Positions 1-7,631 of a DNA stretch of 64,000 bases are shown here, piece after piece. Position numbers and translations under genes: made by a program. The stretch spans positions 105,630 to 169,629 of the forward strand of contig NZ_SADT02000001.1 of NCBI RefSeq assembly GCF_004016445.2. The letters are read 5' to 3'. Below the pieces are notes generated by a model that was not told where the DNA came from, did not search any database, and saw only the letters and a program-made list of their open reading frames with translations. The DNA is from Mesorhizobium sp. M2E.F.Ca.ET.219.01.1.1. Lineage in GTDB: Bacteria; Pseudomonadota; Alphaproteobacteria; Rhizobiales; Rhizobiaceae. Positions within the stretch are counted from its first letter, which is position 1; the number at the start of each line of letters is the position of its first letter.

Positions 1-506
1 GTGATGAAGCCGCGCGCGATGTTGACGCGCTGCTGCTCGCCGCCGGAGAAGGTCGCCGGCGGCAGCGCCCAGAGTTTTTCGGGCAGGTTGAGCTGAGCAA
101 GCAGGGAGCGAGCCTTCGCCCGCGCGGTCTCGCGATCCTCGCCGCGCTCGACCAGCGGTTCGGCGACGACGTCGAGCGCCGAGACGCGCGGCACGGTACG
201 CAGGAACTGGCTGACATAGCCGATGGTGTGGCGGCGCACGGAAAGCACGGTGCGCGGGCTGGCGGAGGCGAGGTCGATCAACCCGCCGCCATGCTGGACG
301 ATGATCTGGCCTTCATCGACGGCATAGTTGCCGTAGAGCATCTTCAGGATCGAGCTTTTTCCCGCACCGGATGGGCCGCCGAGTACCGCGCATTCGCCGG
401 CGCGGATCGAGAAGGAAACGCCAGTCACCACCGGCAGCGTGACGCCGTCGCGCAGATGCATGGTAAAGCTCTTGGCGACGTCCGAGACAACGAGAGGCGT
501 AGCCAT
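1..506 (-). CDS. phnL: PhnL, C-P lyase ABC-type ATP-binding protein (3' end cut by window edge)
   Basis: Translation from the ATG at 504-506 gives an ABC ATPase with a Walker A motif GPSGAGKS at residues 44-51 and the signature FSGGEQQR near residues 153-160. The reading frame is still open after 168 codons at the window edge. In the C-P lyase family, PhnL is a non-transport ATPase of the phosphonate-degrading machinery, thought to act with PhnG-PhnI in forming the ribosyl triphosphate phosphonate. It lies 2 bases downstream of phnK on the same strand, so it is very likely translated from the same mRNA as phnGHIJK. Walker B and the C-terminus lie outside the window. Identity rests on order and sequence together; on sequence alone it could be confused with other short ABC ATPases. 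Confidence 0.93.
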   Translation of the reverse strand, partial: MATPLVVSDVAKSFTMHLRDGVTLPVVTGVSFSIRAGECAVLGGPSGAGKSSILKMLYGNYAVDEGQIIVQHGGGLIDLASASPRTVLSVRRHTIGYVSQFLRTVPRVSALDVVAEPLVERGEDRETARAKARSLLAQLNLPEKLWALPPATFSGGEQQRVNIARGFI

Positions 507-508
507 GA

Positions 509-1285
509 TCACACCTGCAGAATCGAGGAAACAAGCAACTGCGTATAGGGCGCGCGCGGGTCGTCGAGCACGCGGTCGGTGAGACCGCTTTCGACGACGC
601 GGCCGTCCTTCATCACCATCATGCGCTGCGACAAGAGCCGCGCCACGGCGAGGTCGTGGGTGACGACAACCGCCGCCAGCCCGAGATCGGTGACCAGCCC
701 GCGCAACAGATCGAGCAGACGCGCCTGCACCGAGACGTCGAGACCGCCGGTAGGCTCGTCCATGAAGACGAGCCGCGGCCCGGTCACCAGGTTGCGGGCG
801 ATCTGCAGGCGCTGGCGCATGCCGCCGGAAAAGGCGCGCGGCTCGTCGTCGATGCGGTCCTCGTCGATCTCGACGCGTGACAGCCAGTCGACGGCGGTGG
901 CGCGGATCCTGCCATAATGGCGGTCGCCGACCGCCATCAGCCTTTCGCCGACATTGGCGCCGGCCGACACCGTCATGCGCAGGCCGTCGGCCGGGTTCTG
1001 ATGGACAAAACCCCAGTCGGTGCGCATCAGGAAGCGGCGCTCGGCCTCGCTCATGCGGTAGAGCTCGCGCCACTGGCCGTCGCGCATTCGGTAGCTGGCG
1101 GTGCCGGAGGAGGGCAGCAGCCGGGTCGACAGGCAGTTGAGCAGCGTCGTCTTGCCGGAGCCGGACTCCCCGACCACAGCCAGCACCTCGCCGGGCCAGA
1201 GGTCGAAGGTGACATTCTCGCAGCCGACGCGCGAGCCGTAGAATTTGGACAGCGCTGAAACGCGCAGCAGCGGTTCGTCGGTCAT
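509..1285 (-). CDS. phnK: PhnK, C-P lyase ABC-type ATP-binding protein
   Basis: This 258-aa ABC ATPase has Walker A GESGSGKTT, the signature FSGGMRQRL, Walker B RLVFMDEPTGGLD and an H-loop in VVTHD, so all catalytic motifs are intact. PhnK binds the PhnGHIJ core complex of carbon-phosphorus lyase and is needed for phosphonate catabolism; it is not a membrane importer subunit. Its start overlaps the phnJ stop by 4 bases (ATGA), which suggests translational coupling. It is followed directly by phnL. Length and motif spacing are normal for the family. Confidence 0.95.
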   Translation of the reverse strand: MTDEPLLRVSALSKFYGSRVGCENVTFDLWPGEVLAVVGESGSGKTTLLNCLSTRLLPSSGTASYRMRDGQWRELYRMSEAERRFLMRTDWGFVHQNPADGLRMTVSAGANVGERLMAVGDRHYGRIRATAVDWLSRVEIDEDRIDDEPRAFSGGMRQRLQIARNLVTGPRLVFMDEPTGGLDVSVQARLLDLLRGLVTDLGLAAVVVTHDLAVARLLSQRMMVMKDGRVVESGLTDRVLDDPRAPYTQLLVSSILQV

Positions 1286-2250
1286 TTTGCCTCCTTACCC
1301 TCCCCCTTGCGGGGAGGGTCGGCGCGCAGCGCCGGGGCGGGGGTTGAGTGAGGTGTGGATTGGTCAAGACCCCCACCCGCGCCTTCGGCGCGACCTCCCC
1401 ACGAGGGGGAGGTAGGGTCGGCGCGCCGCTTCTCGCAGTGGTCGGTGTCCGAGCAGACGAACATGTGGCCGCCATGGTCGTCGAGGATGACCTCGTCGAG
1501 ATAGACATTCTCAGCGCCGCAGAGCGCGCATGGCTGGTCGAAGGTCTGCACCTCGAAGGGATGGTCCTCGAAGTCGAGGCTGACGACGTCGGTGAAGGGC
1601 GGCACCGCGTAGATGCGCTTCTCGCGGCCGGCGCCGAACAATTGCAAAGCCGGCGAACGATGCATCTTCGGATTGTCGAATTTCGGCGTCGGCGACGGGT
1701 CCATCACGTAACGGCCCTCGACCTTGACCGGATAGGCGTAAGTGGTGGCGATGCGGCCGTGCTTTGCGATGTCCTCGTAGAGCTTCACATGCATGAGGCC
1801 GTATTCCTCCAGCGCATGCATCTTGCGCGTTTCGGTCTCGCGCGGCTCCAGGAAGCGCAGCGGCTCGGGTATCGGCACCTGGAAGACCAGGACCTGTCCC
1901 GCGTTGAGCGGATGTTCCGGGATGCGGTGGCGGGTCTGGATGATCGTCGCCTTCGCGGTCTCGGTGGTGACGACGACCTTGGCGACCTTCCTGAAGAAGG
2001 CGCGGATCGAGACGGCGTTGGTTGTGTCGTCGGCGCCCTGGTCGATGACTTTCAGCACGTCGTCGGGACCGATGATCGAGGCTGTGACCTGCACGCCGCC
2101 GGTGCCCCAGCCATAGGGCATCGGCATCTCGCGCGACGCGAACGGCACCTGGTAACCGGGAATGGCGATGCCCTTCAGGATGGCCCGGCGGATCATCCGC
2201 TTTGTCTGCTCATCGAGATAGGCGAAGTTGTAGGTGGCTATGTCGGTCAT
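1282..2250 (-). CDS. phnJ: PhnJ, radical-SAM carbon-phosphorus lyase, with a repeat-derived C-terminal tail
   Basis: PhnJ cleaves the C-P bond of 5-phosphoribosyl 1-phosphonates by radical chemistry. From the ATG at 2248-2250 the protein has 322 aa. It shows the atypical cysteine set C241-x2-C244-x21-C266-x5-C272, the same positions as the iron-sulfur ligands and thiyl-radical cysteine of the E. coli enzyme. The E. coli protein has about 281 aa. Here about 50 residues follow C272, rich in Gly, Pro, Ser and charged residues, and they are encoded by a palindromic DNA repeat (1298-1412). An upstream TTG-type start at 2286 is open but lacks family support. The stop overlaps phnK by 4 bases, so the repeat kept both reading frame and coupling. 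Upstream, 259 bp separate it from phnI. Confidence 0.95.
   Translation of the reverse strand: MTDIATYNFAYLDEQTKRMIRRAILKGIAIPGYQVPFASREMPMPYGWGTGGVQVTASIIGPDDVLKVIDQGADDTTNAVSIRAFFRKVAKVVVTTETAKATIIQTRHRIPEHPLNAGQVLVFQVPIPEPLRFLEPRETETRKMHALEEYGLMHVKLYEDIAKHGRIATTYAYPVKVEGRYVMDPSPTPKFDNPKMHRSPALQLFGAGREKRIYAVPPFTDVVSLDFEDHPFEVQTFDQPCALCGAENVYLDEVILDDHGGHMFVCSDTDHCEKRRADPTSPSWGGRAEGAGGGLDQSTPHSTPAPALRADPPRKGEGKEAK
1298..1412. repeat. Palindromic repeat element inside the phnJ coding region
   Basis: Two short perfect hairpins bound the element: CCCTCCCC (1298-1305) with GGGGAGGG (1311-1318), and CCTCCCC (1394-1400) with GGGGAGG (1406-1412). Between them lies a looser inverted pair of G-rich and C-rich tracts (GGCGGGGGTT against ACCCCCACCCG). 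A related perfect hairpin is at 25427-25454. Such elements are normally intergenic in mesorhizobia, as recalled; here the element is read as coding sequence. Confidence 0.85.
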
Positions 2251-2309
2251 GGCGATCACGCTGACTCTGTGGTAGGAGTTTGGCACCCAAGACTCGGGAG
2301 CAGGCCCAC

Positions 2310-2507
2310 ATGGACTCTACCGGTTGGTTGCATCTTGGCGTGCTGTTGCTGGTGTTCGCCGGCGTTGCGGCCTTTGCGATGCGGAAGATGTTTCTCCCTG
2401 CGCCAAAGGAGCCCCCGCACGGCGAGACCGTTGCCGGTGCCAGTGGTTACGGCTCGGGCGGCGGCTCGTTCGATAGCGGCGGCGGACATTCCGGTAGCGG
2501 GCACTGA
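2310..2507 (+). CDS. Small predicted membrane protein with a Gly/Ser/His-rich tail, opposite strand within the phn operon
   Basis: This 65-aa ORF starts at ATG 2310 with a GGGAGCAGG-like ribosome site just upstream; an alternative in-frame start is at 2280. Residues near 5-25 form one hydrophobic helix (HLGVLLLVFAGVAAFAM). A basic and proline-containing stretch follows, then a low-complexity tail alternating Gly, Ser and aromatic residues and ending in His. It fills the 259-bp gap between phnI and phnJ on the opposite strand, and its stop is 2 bases from the phnI stop. All other phn junctions are overlapping or 1-2 bp. I recognise no family. Small one-TM proteins with GGGSF-type tails are common in Proteobacteria. 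The composition looks protein-like rather than an antisense shadow, because no gene lies opposite. Confidence 0.6.
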   Translation: MDSTGWLHLGVLLLVFAGVAAFAMRKMFLPAPKEPPHGETVAGASGYGSGGGSFDSGGGHSGSGH

Positions 2508-2509
2508 AC

Positions 2510-3625
2510 TCATTCCGCCGCCTCCCGCTTTTCCTCGGCGGCCCTGTCCTCGTTTTCCCGCGCCTCGTATTCTGCGCGCATGCGGCGCACGAGGCCGAGC
2601 TCGGCCTGGAAGTCGACATAGTGCGGCAGCTTGAGATGCTCGACGAAGCCGGTCGCCTGGACATTGTCGGAATGTGAGATAACGAATTCCTCGTCCTGCG
2701 CGGCGGCGACGACATCCTCGCCGAGTTCGCTCGCGCGCAGGGCACGGTCGCACAGCGCCATCGCCATCGCCTTGCGCTCGCTCTGGCCGAAGACCAGGCC
2801 GTAGCCGCGCGTGAACTGCGGCGGCGCCTTGGCCGAGCCCTTGAACTGGTTGACCATCTGGCATTCGGTGACGCGGATCGAGCCGAGCGGCACGGCGAAG
2901 GGCAGTTCCGGCACGTCGAGCTCGAGCTCGACCTCGCCGATGCGGATCTCGCCGACGAAGGGATGGTTGCGGGCATAGCCGCGCTGCGTCGAATAGCCGA
3001 GGGCCAGGAGAAAACCTTCGTCGCCGCGCGACAGCGCCTGCAGGCGGATGTCGCGCGCCATCGGGAATTGCAGCGGCTCGCGCGTGATGTCGCCGGGCAC
3101 ATGGTCGAGCGGCATCTCGCCGTCGGCCTCGATGAGGCCCTCATGGGCGAGGATCGCGGAGACGCGCGGCATGGCCTCGGCATCGACCGGACGCTGCGCC
3201 GGCGTCTCGACCTCGGCGCCAGCGGCGAGCTCCGGATCAAGCAGGCGGTGGGTGTAGTCGAAGGTCGGGCCGAGCACCTGGCCGCCTGGCAGATCCTTGT
3301 AGGTGGCCGAGATACGACGCTCGACCTGCATGGCGCCGGTATCGACCGGATTGGTGTAGCCGAAGCGCGGCAGCGTGGTGCGATAGGCGCGCACCAGGAA
3401 GATCGCCTCGATCATGTCGCCGCGCGCCTGGACAACGGCGAGAGCCGCAAGCTCGCGATCGTAGAGCGAGCCTTCGCTCATCACCCGGTCGACGCCGAGC
3501 GCCAGTTGCTCGACGATCTGGTCGAGGCGCAGCGCCGGCACCGCGCGGTCGCCGCGGCGGCGGTCGGCAAGCAGACGATGGGCGTTGGCGATTGCCGCTT
3601 CGCCGCCTTTCACCGCGACATACAT
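2510..3625 (-). CDS. phnI: PhnI, C-P lyase core subunit (nucleoside triphosphate phosphonylase)
   Basis: The 371-aa product begins MYVAVKGGEAAI and carries the PhnI-typical segments GSLYDRELAALAVVQA and RRISATYKDLPGGQ. PhnI, helped by PhnG, PhnH and PhnL, exchanges adenine of ATP for the phosphonate, producing ribose triphosphate phosphonate. It is part of the soluble PhnGHIJ core complex. The gene follows phnH with a 1-bp gap. Full family length, no disruption. The 259 bp after it, before phnJ, is unusual for this operon and holds a small ORF on the other strand. Confidence 0.96.
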   Translation of the reverse strand: MYVAVKGGEAAIANAHRLLADRRRGDRAVPALRLDQIVEQLALGVDRVMSEGSLYDRELAALAVVQARGDMIEAIFLVRAYRTTLPRFGYTNPVDTGAMQVERRISATYKDLPGGQVLGPTFDYTHRLLDPELAAGAEVETPAQRPVDAEAMPRVSAILAHEGLIEADGEMPLDHVPGDITREPLQFPMARDIRLQALSRGDEGFLLALGYSTQRGYARNHPFVGEIRIGEVELELDVPELPFAVPLGSIRVTECQMVNQFKGSAKAPPQFTRGYGLVFGQSERKAMAMALCDRALRASELGEDVVAAAQDEEFVISHSDNVQATGFVEHLKLPHYVDFQAELGLVRRMRAEYEARENEDRAAEEKREAAE

Positions 3626-3626
3626 G

Positions 3627-4238
3627 TCACGCCTCCATCGTCTTGATGCGGGTGGTGCGCGGCAGGCAGGCGAGGCTGCCCGGCGCTGCCAGGATGATGT
3701 CGACGCCGCGCGGGAAACGCTGGTTATTCTGCTTCCACTGCTCGACGAAATGGCGCGGCATGCCCGGAGGCGCGATCATTGACGTCTTTTCGATCCCCGG
3801 ACCTTCGAGCAGCAGCGAGGGGCCCGAAGCGAGGTCGTCGACCAGGAGGATCAGCGTCGTCGAGCGGTCGGGATATTCCTGCGTGCCCTGCGCAAAACCG
3901 TCGAGCGCCGCCATGTCCTTCGGATTGGCGATCAAGGCGAAATGCGCGTCGGCCGGCGTGTTGGCCAAAGGCGCGCCGGTGTGAAAGCCCAGCCAGGCCT
4001 TGACCGACGCTTCCGCCTGCAGCGGCGGATCGAGCCAGAGCGGCGTGTCGTTGTCGCAGAGCGACAGCGCCACGGCGCCGGCCGTCGCCGACAATGGCGC
4101 CGGCGGACGGGCGAGCTGCGGCAGGGCCTGGGCGGTGCCGGGGCGCGCCATCGCGTCCATCATGGCGCGAAAGACGGCCTGGGCGTTGAAGACCGGCTCG
4201 GCGAAGCCGCCGTCGATCGATTGCGTGGCGATATCCAT
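3627..4238 (-). CDS. phnH: PhnH, C-P lyase core subunit
   Basis: This 203-aa protein has the PhnH-type N-terminus with GFAEPVFNAQAVFRAMMDAMARPG, followed by the alpha/beta fold typical of this family. PhnH is a pyridoxal-transferase-like scaffold subunit without known catalysis, and pairs in the (PhnGHIJ)2 complex. Its ATG overlaps the phnG stop by one base (TGATG), and it is followed after 1 bp by phnI, so translation is probably coupled along the operon. Length is normal. Confidence 0.95.
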   Translation of the reverse strand: MDIATQSIDGGFAEPVFNAQAVFRAMMDAMARPGTAQALPQLARPPAPLSATAGAVALSLCDNDTPLWLDPPLQAEASVKAWLGFHTGAPLANTPADAHFALIANPKDMAALDGFAQGTQEYPDRSTTLILLVDDLASGPSLLLEGPGIEKTSMIAPPGMPRHFVEQWKQNNQRFPRGVDIILAAPGSLACLPRTTRIKTMEA

Positions 4239-4699
4239 CAGTCCTCTCCGCGCACCATGGTGAAGAAATCCACTTTCGTGGCCGCCGTCTCGACGCGGCT
4301 TTTTTCGCGCGCCGCATCGAGCGCCGCGCGCAAGGGCGCGACCAGCTTCGTCTCGACCGTTTCGCGGTGCGCCGGGTCCTGCCAGAGCGCGTCGGCGATC
4401 GCCGTGAGCCTTGCCTTGGCCTTGTCACGGCCGAGCGCATAGGAATGGCCGACCTGGCCGGAGGGCAGCCGCACCGTGGCGCGGGTCACGGTCGCCTCGC
4501 CGACATTGAAGGGCGCGCCGTCGCCGCCGATCCGCCCGCGCACCGTCACCAATCCGGTTTCAGGTCCGCGCAAAAGCTCGGCCTCGGAAGGCAGGCCCGC
4601 TTCGTTCCACAGACGGGAGATCTCGTCGGCCGCGGCATGCGCCAGCGTCGCCATCAAGGCTTTCCGCCCGGCCTGCTCGCGCGCTTCCTGTCCTCGCAT
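4238..4699 (-). CDS. phnG: PhnG, C-P lyase core subunit, first gene of the operon
   Basis: The 153-aa product has the PhnG hallmarks RGRIGGDGAPFNVGEATVTR and GQVGHSYALGRDKAKA. PhnG works with PhnI in the first committed step of phosphonate breakdown. The ATG at 4697-4699 is preceded by an AAGGAG Shine-Dalgarno in the transcribed orientation. It opens the minus-strand phnGHIJKL operon, whose promoter lies in the 126-bp divergent region shared with phnF. That region contains a -10 box, a palindrome and a PHO-box-like repeat annotated separately. Confidence 0.95.
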   Translation of the reverse strand: MRGQEAREQAGRKALMATLAHAAADEISRLWNEAGLPSEAELLRGPETGLVTVRGRIGGDGAPFNVGEATVTRATVRLPSGQVGHSYALGRDKAKARLTAIADALWQDPAHRETVETKLVAPLRAALDAAREKSRVETAATKVDFFTMVRGED

Positions 4700-4725
4700 G
4701 GCGTCGCTCCTTGCATGCAGAAAAT

Positions 4726-4745
4726 TTGTCTATTGATATAGACAA
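4726..4745. promoter_or_regulatory. Perfect palindrome, likely PhnF operator
   Basis: Arms TTGTCTAT (4726-4733) and ATAGACAA (4738-4745) are exact inverted copies around a TGAT spacer. The site lies just downstream of the phnG -10 box, where a bound repressor would block transcription start or escape. PhnF of mycobacteria binds a related TATAGAC-containing palindrome, as recalled. Assignment to the adjacent GntR gene is inference from position and symmetry. Confidence 0.75.
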
Positions 4746-4753
4746 CTATACAA

Positions 4754-4759
4754 ATTATA
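4754..4759 (-). promoter_or_regulatory. -10 box (TATAAT on the minus strand) for phnGHIJKL
   Basis: Read on the minus strand this is an exact TATAAT. It is 21 bp downstream of the PHO-box-like repeat and 8 bp upstream of the palindrome, so transcription would start at about 4746-4748, next to or inside the palindrome. No good -35 box is present, as expected for an activator-dependent promoter. Confidence 0.6.
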
Positions 4760-4780
4760 CTTATCTCGTAACGGGAGTCC

Positions 4781-4798
4781 ATGACGGGTGGATGACAA
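4781..4798 (-). promoter_or_regulatory. PHO-box-like direct repeat upstream of phnG
   Basis: On the minus strand the sequence reads TTGTCAT-CCAC-CCGTCAT, two heptamers at the 11-bp period of PhoB sites (CTGTCAT-N4-CTGTCAT). Each half matches 6 of 7. The gap to the -10 is about 20 bp, roughly one helical turn more than in the classic E. coli promoters, so a third degenerate repeat or another -10 might be used. Confidence 0.6.
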
Positions 4799-4825
4799 CC
4801 CGGGAAAAATGCTTGGGGGCGAAGG

Positions 4826-5572
4826 GTGACCGGACTGGCGAGCAGCATCGAAAGGCGTAACGGCGTGTCGCTGTGGCGGCAGATCGCCGACCGGATCCTG
4901 CAGGGGATCGCGAGCGGCGATTTTGCCGAGAATGCGGCGCTGCCGCCGGAAATAGCACTGGCCGAGCGCTACGGCGTCAACCGCCATACCGTGCGCAGCG
5001 CCATAGCCGCGCTTGTGCAGGAAGGCGTGCTCAGGCCCGAGCAGGGGCGCGGCACCTTCGTCCTGTCGCGCAAGCGGCTGTCCTATCCGATCGGTGCACG
5101 CACGCGCTTCTCGACCGGGCTGCAGGGGCAGACGAGCGAGCGGCATATTGCGCTCCTGTCGTCGTCGACGGAGCCGGCCAGCCGGCGCATCGCCGAGGCG
5201 CTGGGCATTGCCAGGGGCGCGGCCGTCATCCGCCTGGAGACGCGAGGCGAGGCCGATGGTCATGCGGTGTCACGCGCCACGACCTGGTTCGACGCCAAGC
5301 GCTTCGCCGGCATAGAGATGGCAATGGCGGAAACGGGGTCGATCACCGCTTCGCTGAAGCGTTTCGGCATCAACGATTATCTCAGGCAGTCGACTGTGCT
5401 GTCGGCTCGGCACGCCGATGCCGACGATTTGGCCGCGCTCGATCTACAGCCCGGCGCCATCGTGCTGGTCACCGTCGCCGTCAACGTCACGCTCGACGGC
5501 CAGCCGATCCAGTTTGCCGAGTCTAGGTTCCCGGCGGAACGGGTGGAACTGAGGCTGTCGGCCGGCGATTAG
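4826..5572 (+). CDS. phnF: PhnF, GntR/HutC-family regulator of phosphonate genes
   Basis: This 248-aa protein has an N-terminal winged helix (residues about 15-80, with ENAALPPEIALAERYGVNRHTVRSAIAALV and the wing QGRGTFV) followed by a UTRA/chorismate-lyase-like ligand domain. The family represses or modulates phn genes in response to phosphonates or phosphate. The start is a GTG at 4826, preceded by a strong GGGGGCGAAGG; the ATG at 4809 is out of frame. It is divergent from phnG, with a 126-bp shared control region containing a perfect palindrome. It ends 6 bp before the convergent dehydrogenase gene. Confidence 0.92.
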   Translation: MTGLASSIERRNGVSLWRQIADRILQGIASGDFAENAALPPEIALAERYGVNRHTVRSAIAALVQEGVLRPEQGRGTFVLSRKRLSYPIGARTRFSTGLQGQTSERHIALLSSSTEPASRRIAEALGIARGAAVIRLETRGEADGHAVSRATTWFDAKRFAGIEMAMAETGSITASLKRFGINDYLRQSTVLSARHADADDLAALDLQPGAIVLVTVAVNVTLDGQPIQFAESRFPAERVELRLSAGD

Positions 5573-5578
5573 CGGCGC

Positions 5579-6595
5579 TCATCCCACCTCGATAACCGCC
5601 TTGATCAGCCCCGATTTCTCATGCGTCCATCTGGCGAGGTCACGTGGCGTTGCGGCGAGCGTCGTGCGGTGGGTGACGAGCTTATCCAACGGCACGGCGC
5701 CGTTGCGGATCGAGGCCGCGACATGCTCGAAATCGGCCTTGAGCGCGTTGCGGCTGCCGACCAGCGTCATCTCGCGCTTGTGAAATTCGGGGTCGGAGAA
5801 GGTGATGTCGTCCTTGACGACGCTGACCAGCACCAGCGTGCCGCCATGCGCGACATGGACGAAGGCCGACTGCACCGATGCCGTGTTGCCGGTCGCGTCG
5901 AAGACGAGGTCGAATCCTTCGCCGCCGGTTGCCTGCCGCACCAGTTCGGCAGCCGATGCCTTCGAGGTGTCGAGCGGGGCAAAGCCGAGTTCCTTTTCGG
6001 CGAAGCCGAGGCGCTCGCTGCTCATGTCGAGCAGGCTGACGTCGAGCCCGGCGATGCGCGCGAAGATCGCCGTGCCCAGCCCGATCGGGCCGGCGCCGAT
6101 GACCAGCGTGCGCTGGCCGGGCGTTGCAACCGATCTGCGCACGGCGTGCGCGCCGATCGCCAAAAATTCCACCGCCGCGGCATCGGCCGGCGACAGGCCG
6201 TCTGTCGGATAAAGGTTCTGCGCGGGCACCAGGATCTCGTCGCACATGGCGCCGTCGCGATGGACGCCCAGCACCTCGATCTTCACGCAGCAATTCGGCT
6301 TGCCGTGCCGGCAGGCGATGCATTTGCCGCATGAAAGATACGGGTTGATGATGACCGGTTCCCCGATGGCAAGATCGACGCCTTCCCCCTTTTCGACGAT
6401 GGTGCCGGAAACCTCATGGCCCATGATGCGCGGATAGGCGAGGAAGGGATGCTTGCCTTCGAAGATGTGATAGTCGGTGCCGCATATGCCGACATGGCTG
6501 ACCGCGACGCGCGCCCAACCTGATGGTGGCGCGCCTGGATCGACGCGGTCTTCGAGGACAAGGTCGCCGGGCGAGCGGCAGACGACGGCTTTCAT
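5579..6595 (-). CDS. Zinc-dependent medium-chain alcohol/sugar-acid dehydrogenase
   Basis: The 338-aa enzyme has the catalytic zinc residues in GICGTDYH and GHEVSG, a structural-zinc cysteine cluster CGKCIACRHGKPNCC near residues 90-105, and the Rossmann motif GAGPIGLG. It belongs to the threonine/sorbitol dehydrogenase group of NAD(P)-dependent oxidoreductases, which includes L-galactonate and L-gulonate 5-dehydrogenases. Neighbouring genes encode a ribose-type ABC importer and a UxaA-family dehydratase, so oxidation of an imported sugar acid or polyol is plausible; the substrate is unknown. The start is ATG 6593-6595; an upstream TTG at 6601 is possible. A terminator lies between it and the permease, so it may be transcribed only by read-through or from a weak promoter. 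Confidence 0.85.
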   Translation of the reverse strand: MKAVVCRSPGDLVLEDRVDPGAPPSGWARVAVSHVGICGTDYHIFEGKHPFLAYPRIMGHEVSGTIVEKGEGVDLAIGEPVIINPYLSCGKCIACRHGKPNCCVKIEVLGVHRDGAMCDEILVPAQNLYPTDGLSPADAAAVEFLAIGAHAVRRSVATPGQRTLVIGAGPIGLGTAIFARIAGLDVSLLDMSSERLGFAEKELGFAPLDTSKASAAELVRQATGGEGFDLVFDATGNTASVQSAFVHVAHGGTLVLVSVVKDDITFSDPEFHKREMTLVGSRNALKADFEHVAASIRNGAVPLDKLVTHRTTLAATPRDLARWTHEKSGLIKAVIEVG

Positions 6596-6611
6596 GGGCA
6601 ATTCCAGTATT

Positions 6612-6649
6612 CAAAAAAGGCGCCGGTCCCTCGGTTGAGCGGACCGGCG
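6612..6649 (-). terminator. Rho-independent terminator after the ABC permease gene
   Basis: On the minus strand CGCCGGTCC and GGACCGGCG form a perfect 9-bp stem (6641-6649 with 6621-6629) with an 11-nt loop, followed by CC and six T residues (6613-6618). It sits between the permease stop (6666) and the dehydrogenase start (6595). Confidence 0.85.
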
Positions 6650-6665
6650 TCAGGTCAGGGAGGAT

Positions 6666-7631
6666 TCACTTGCCGCGACGGCGCAGGCCGTCGAAGTAGA
6701 CGATGACGATGATCAGCAGGCCGGTGATGATGCGCTGCCAGAAGGCATTGACGTTGAGCAGGTTGGCGCCGTTGTTGATGGTGGCGAGGATGAAGGCGCC
6801 GAGCAGCGGCCCGTGCACCGAACCCACCGCGCCGAACAGCGAGGTGCCGCCGATCACCGACGAGGCGATCGCCTGGAGCTCCCAGCCCTCGGCCTGCGTC
6901 GGATTGCCGATGCCTATGCGCGAGGCGAGCAGCACGCCGACGAAGGCCGCGCACAGGCCGGACAGCGTATAGGCCATATAGATGGTGCGCTGCACGTTGA
7001 CGCCGGACAGGCGCGAGGCCTCGGCATTGGAGCCGACCGAGAACAGATAGCGGCCCCAGCGGCTGTGATGCAGGAAGATGTAGGCCGGGATGCCGACCAG
7101 GATCACCATCCAGAACAGGTTGGGGATGCCGACGAAGGAGTTGCGTGAGAATTCCTGGAAGGCGTCGTTGTTGATCGAGATCGAATTGCCGTTGGTCATC
7201 AGCAGGCCGATGCCGCGCAGCGATGTCAGCGTCGCCAGCGTGATGATGAAGGGCGGCAGGCCCATCTTGACGATGCCGAAACCGTGGAACAGGCCGATGG
7301 CGACACCGACCAGCAGTGTGATCAGGATGGCGGCGAAGACCGGCACGCCGGCATTGATCAGCATGGCTGCGATGACCGTCGAGAAGCCGACGACCGCGCC
7401 GACGGAAAGATCGATGCCGCCGGTGATGATGACGAAGGTCTGGCCGACGGCCAAGATGGCGATCATCGAACCCTGACGCAAAAGGTTCGAGATGTTGTTG
7501 GCCGAGGCGAAGCTCGTCGTCGCCAGCGACAGGATCACCCACAGCAGGACCAGCAGCGCCAGCAGCGTCAGCCCGAACAGGGCATTGTAATTTCGCTTCG
7601 GCCGTTCGGCGGCGATAGCCTCGGTGCTCAT
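6666..7631 (-). CDS. Ribose-type (CUT2) sugar ABC transporter permease
   Basis: The 321-aa hydrophobic protein has the RbsC-family segments VGQTFVIITGGIDLSVGAVVG and GWELQAIASSVIGGTSLFGAVGSVHGPLLGA, and about ten predicted membrane helices. It forms the inner-membrane channel with the ATPase encoded immediately upstream. The ATG at 7631 overlaps the ATPase stop by 4 bases and has a GGGAGG ribosome site. Several longer ORFs in the same frame run upstream through the ATPase gene and are artefacts. A strong terminator follows the gene. Confidence 0.94.
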   Translation of the reverse strand: MSTEAIAAERPKRNYNALFGLTLLALLVLLWVILSLATTSFASANNISNLLRQGSMIAILAVGQTFVIITGGIDLSVGAVVGFSTVIAAMLINAGVPVFAAILITLLVGVAIGLFHGFGIVKMGLPPFIITLATLTSLRGIGLLMTNGNSISINNDAFQEFSRNSFVGIPNLFWMVILVGIPAYIFLHHSRWGRYLFSVGSNAEASRLSGVNVQRTIYMAYTLSGLCAAFVGVLLASRIGIGNPTQAEGWELQAIASSVIGGTSLFGAVGSVHGPLLGAFILATINNGANLLNVNAFWQRIITGLLIIVIVYFDGLRRRGK

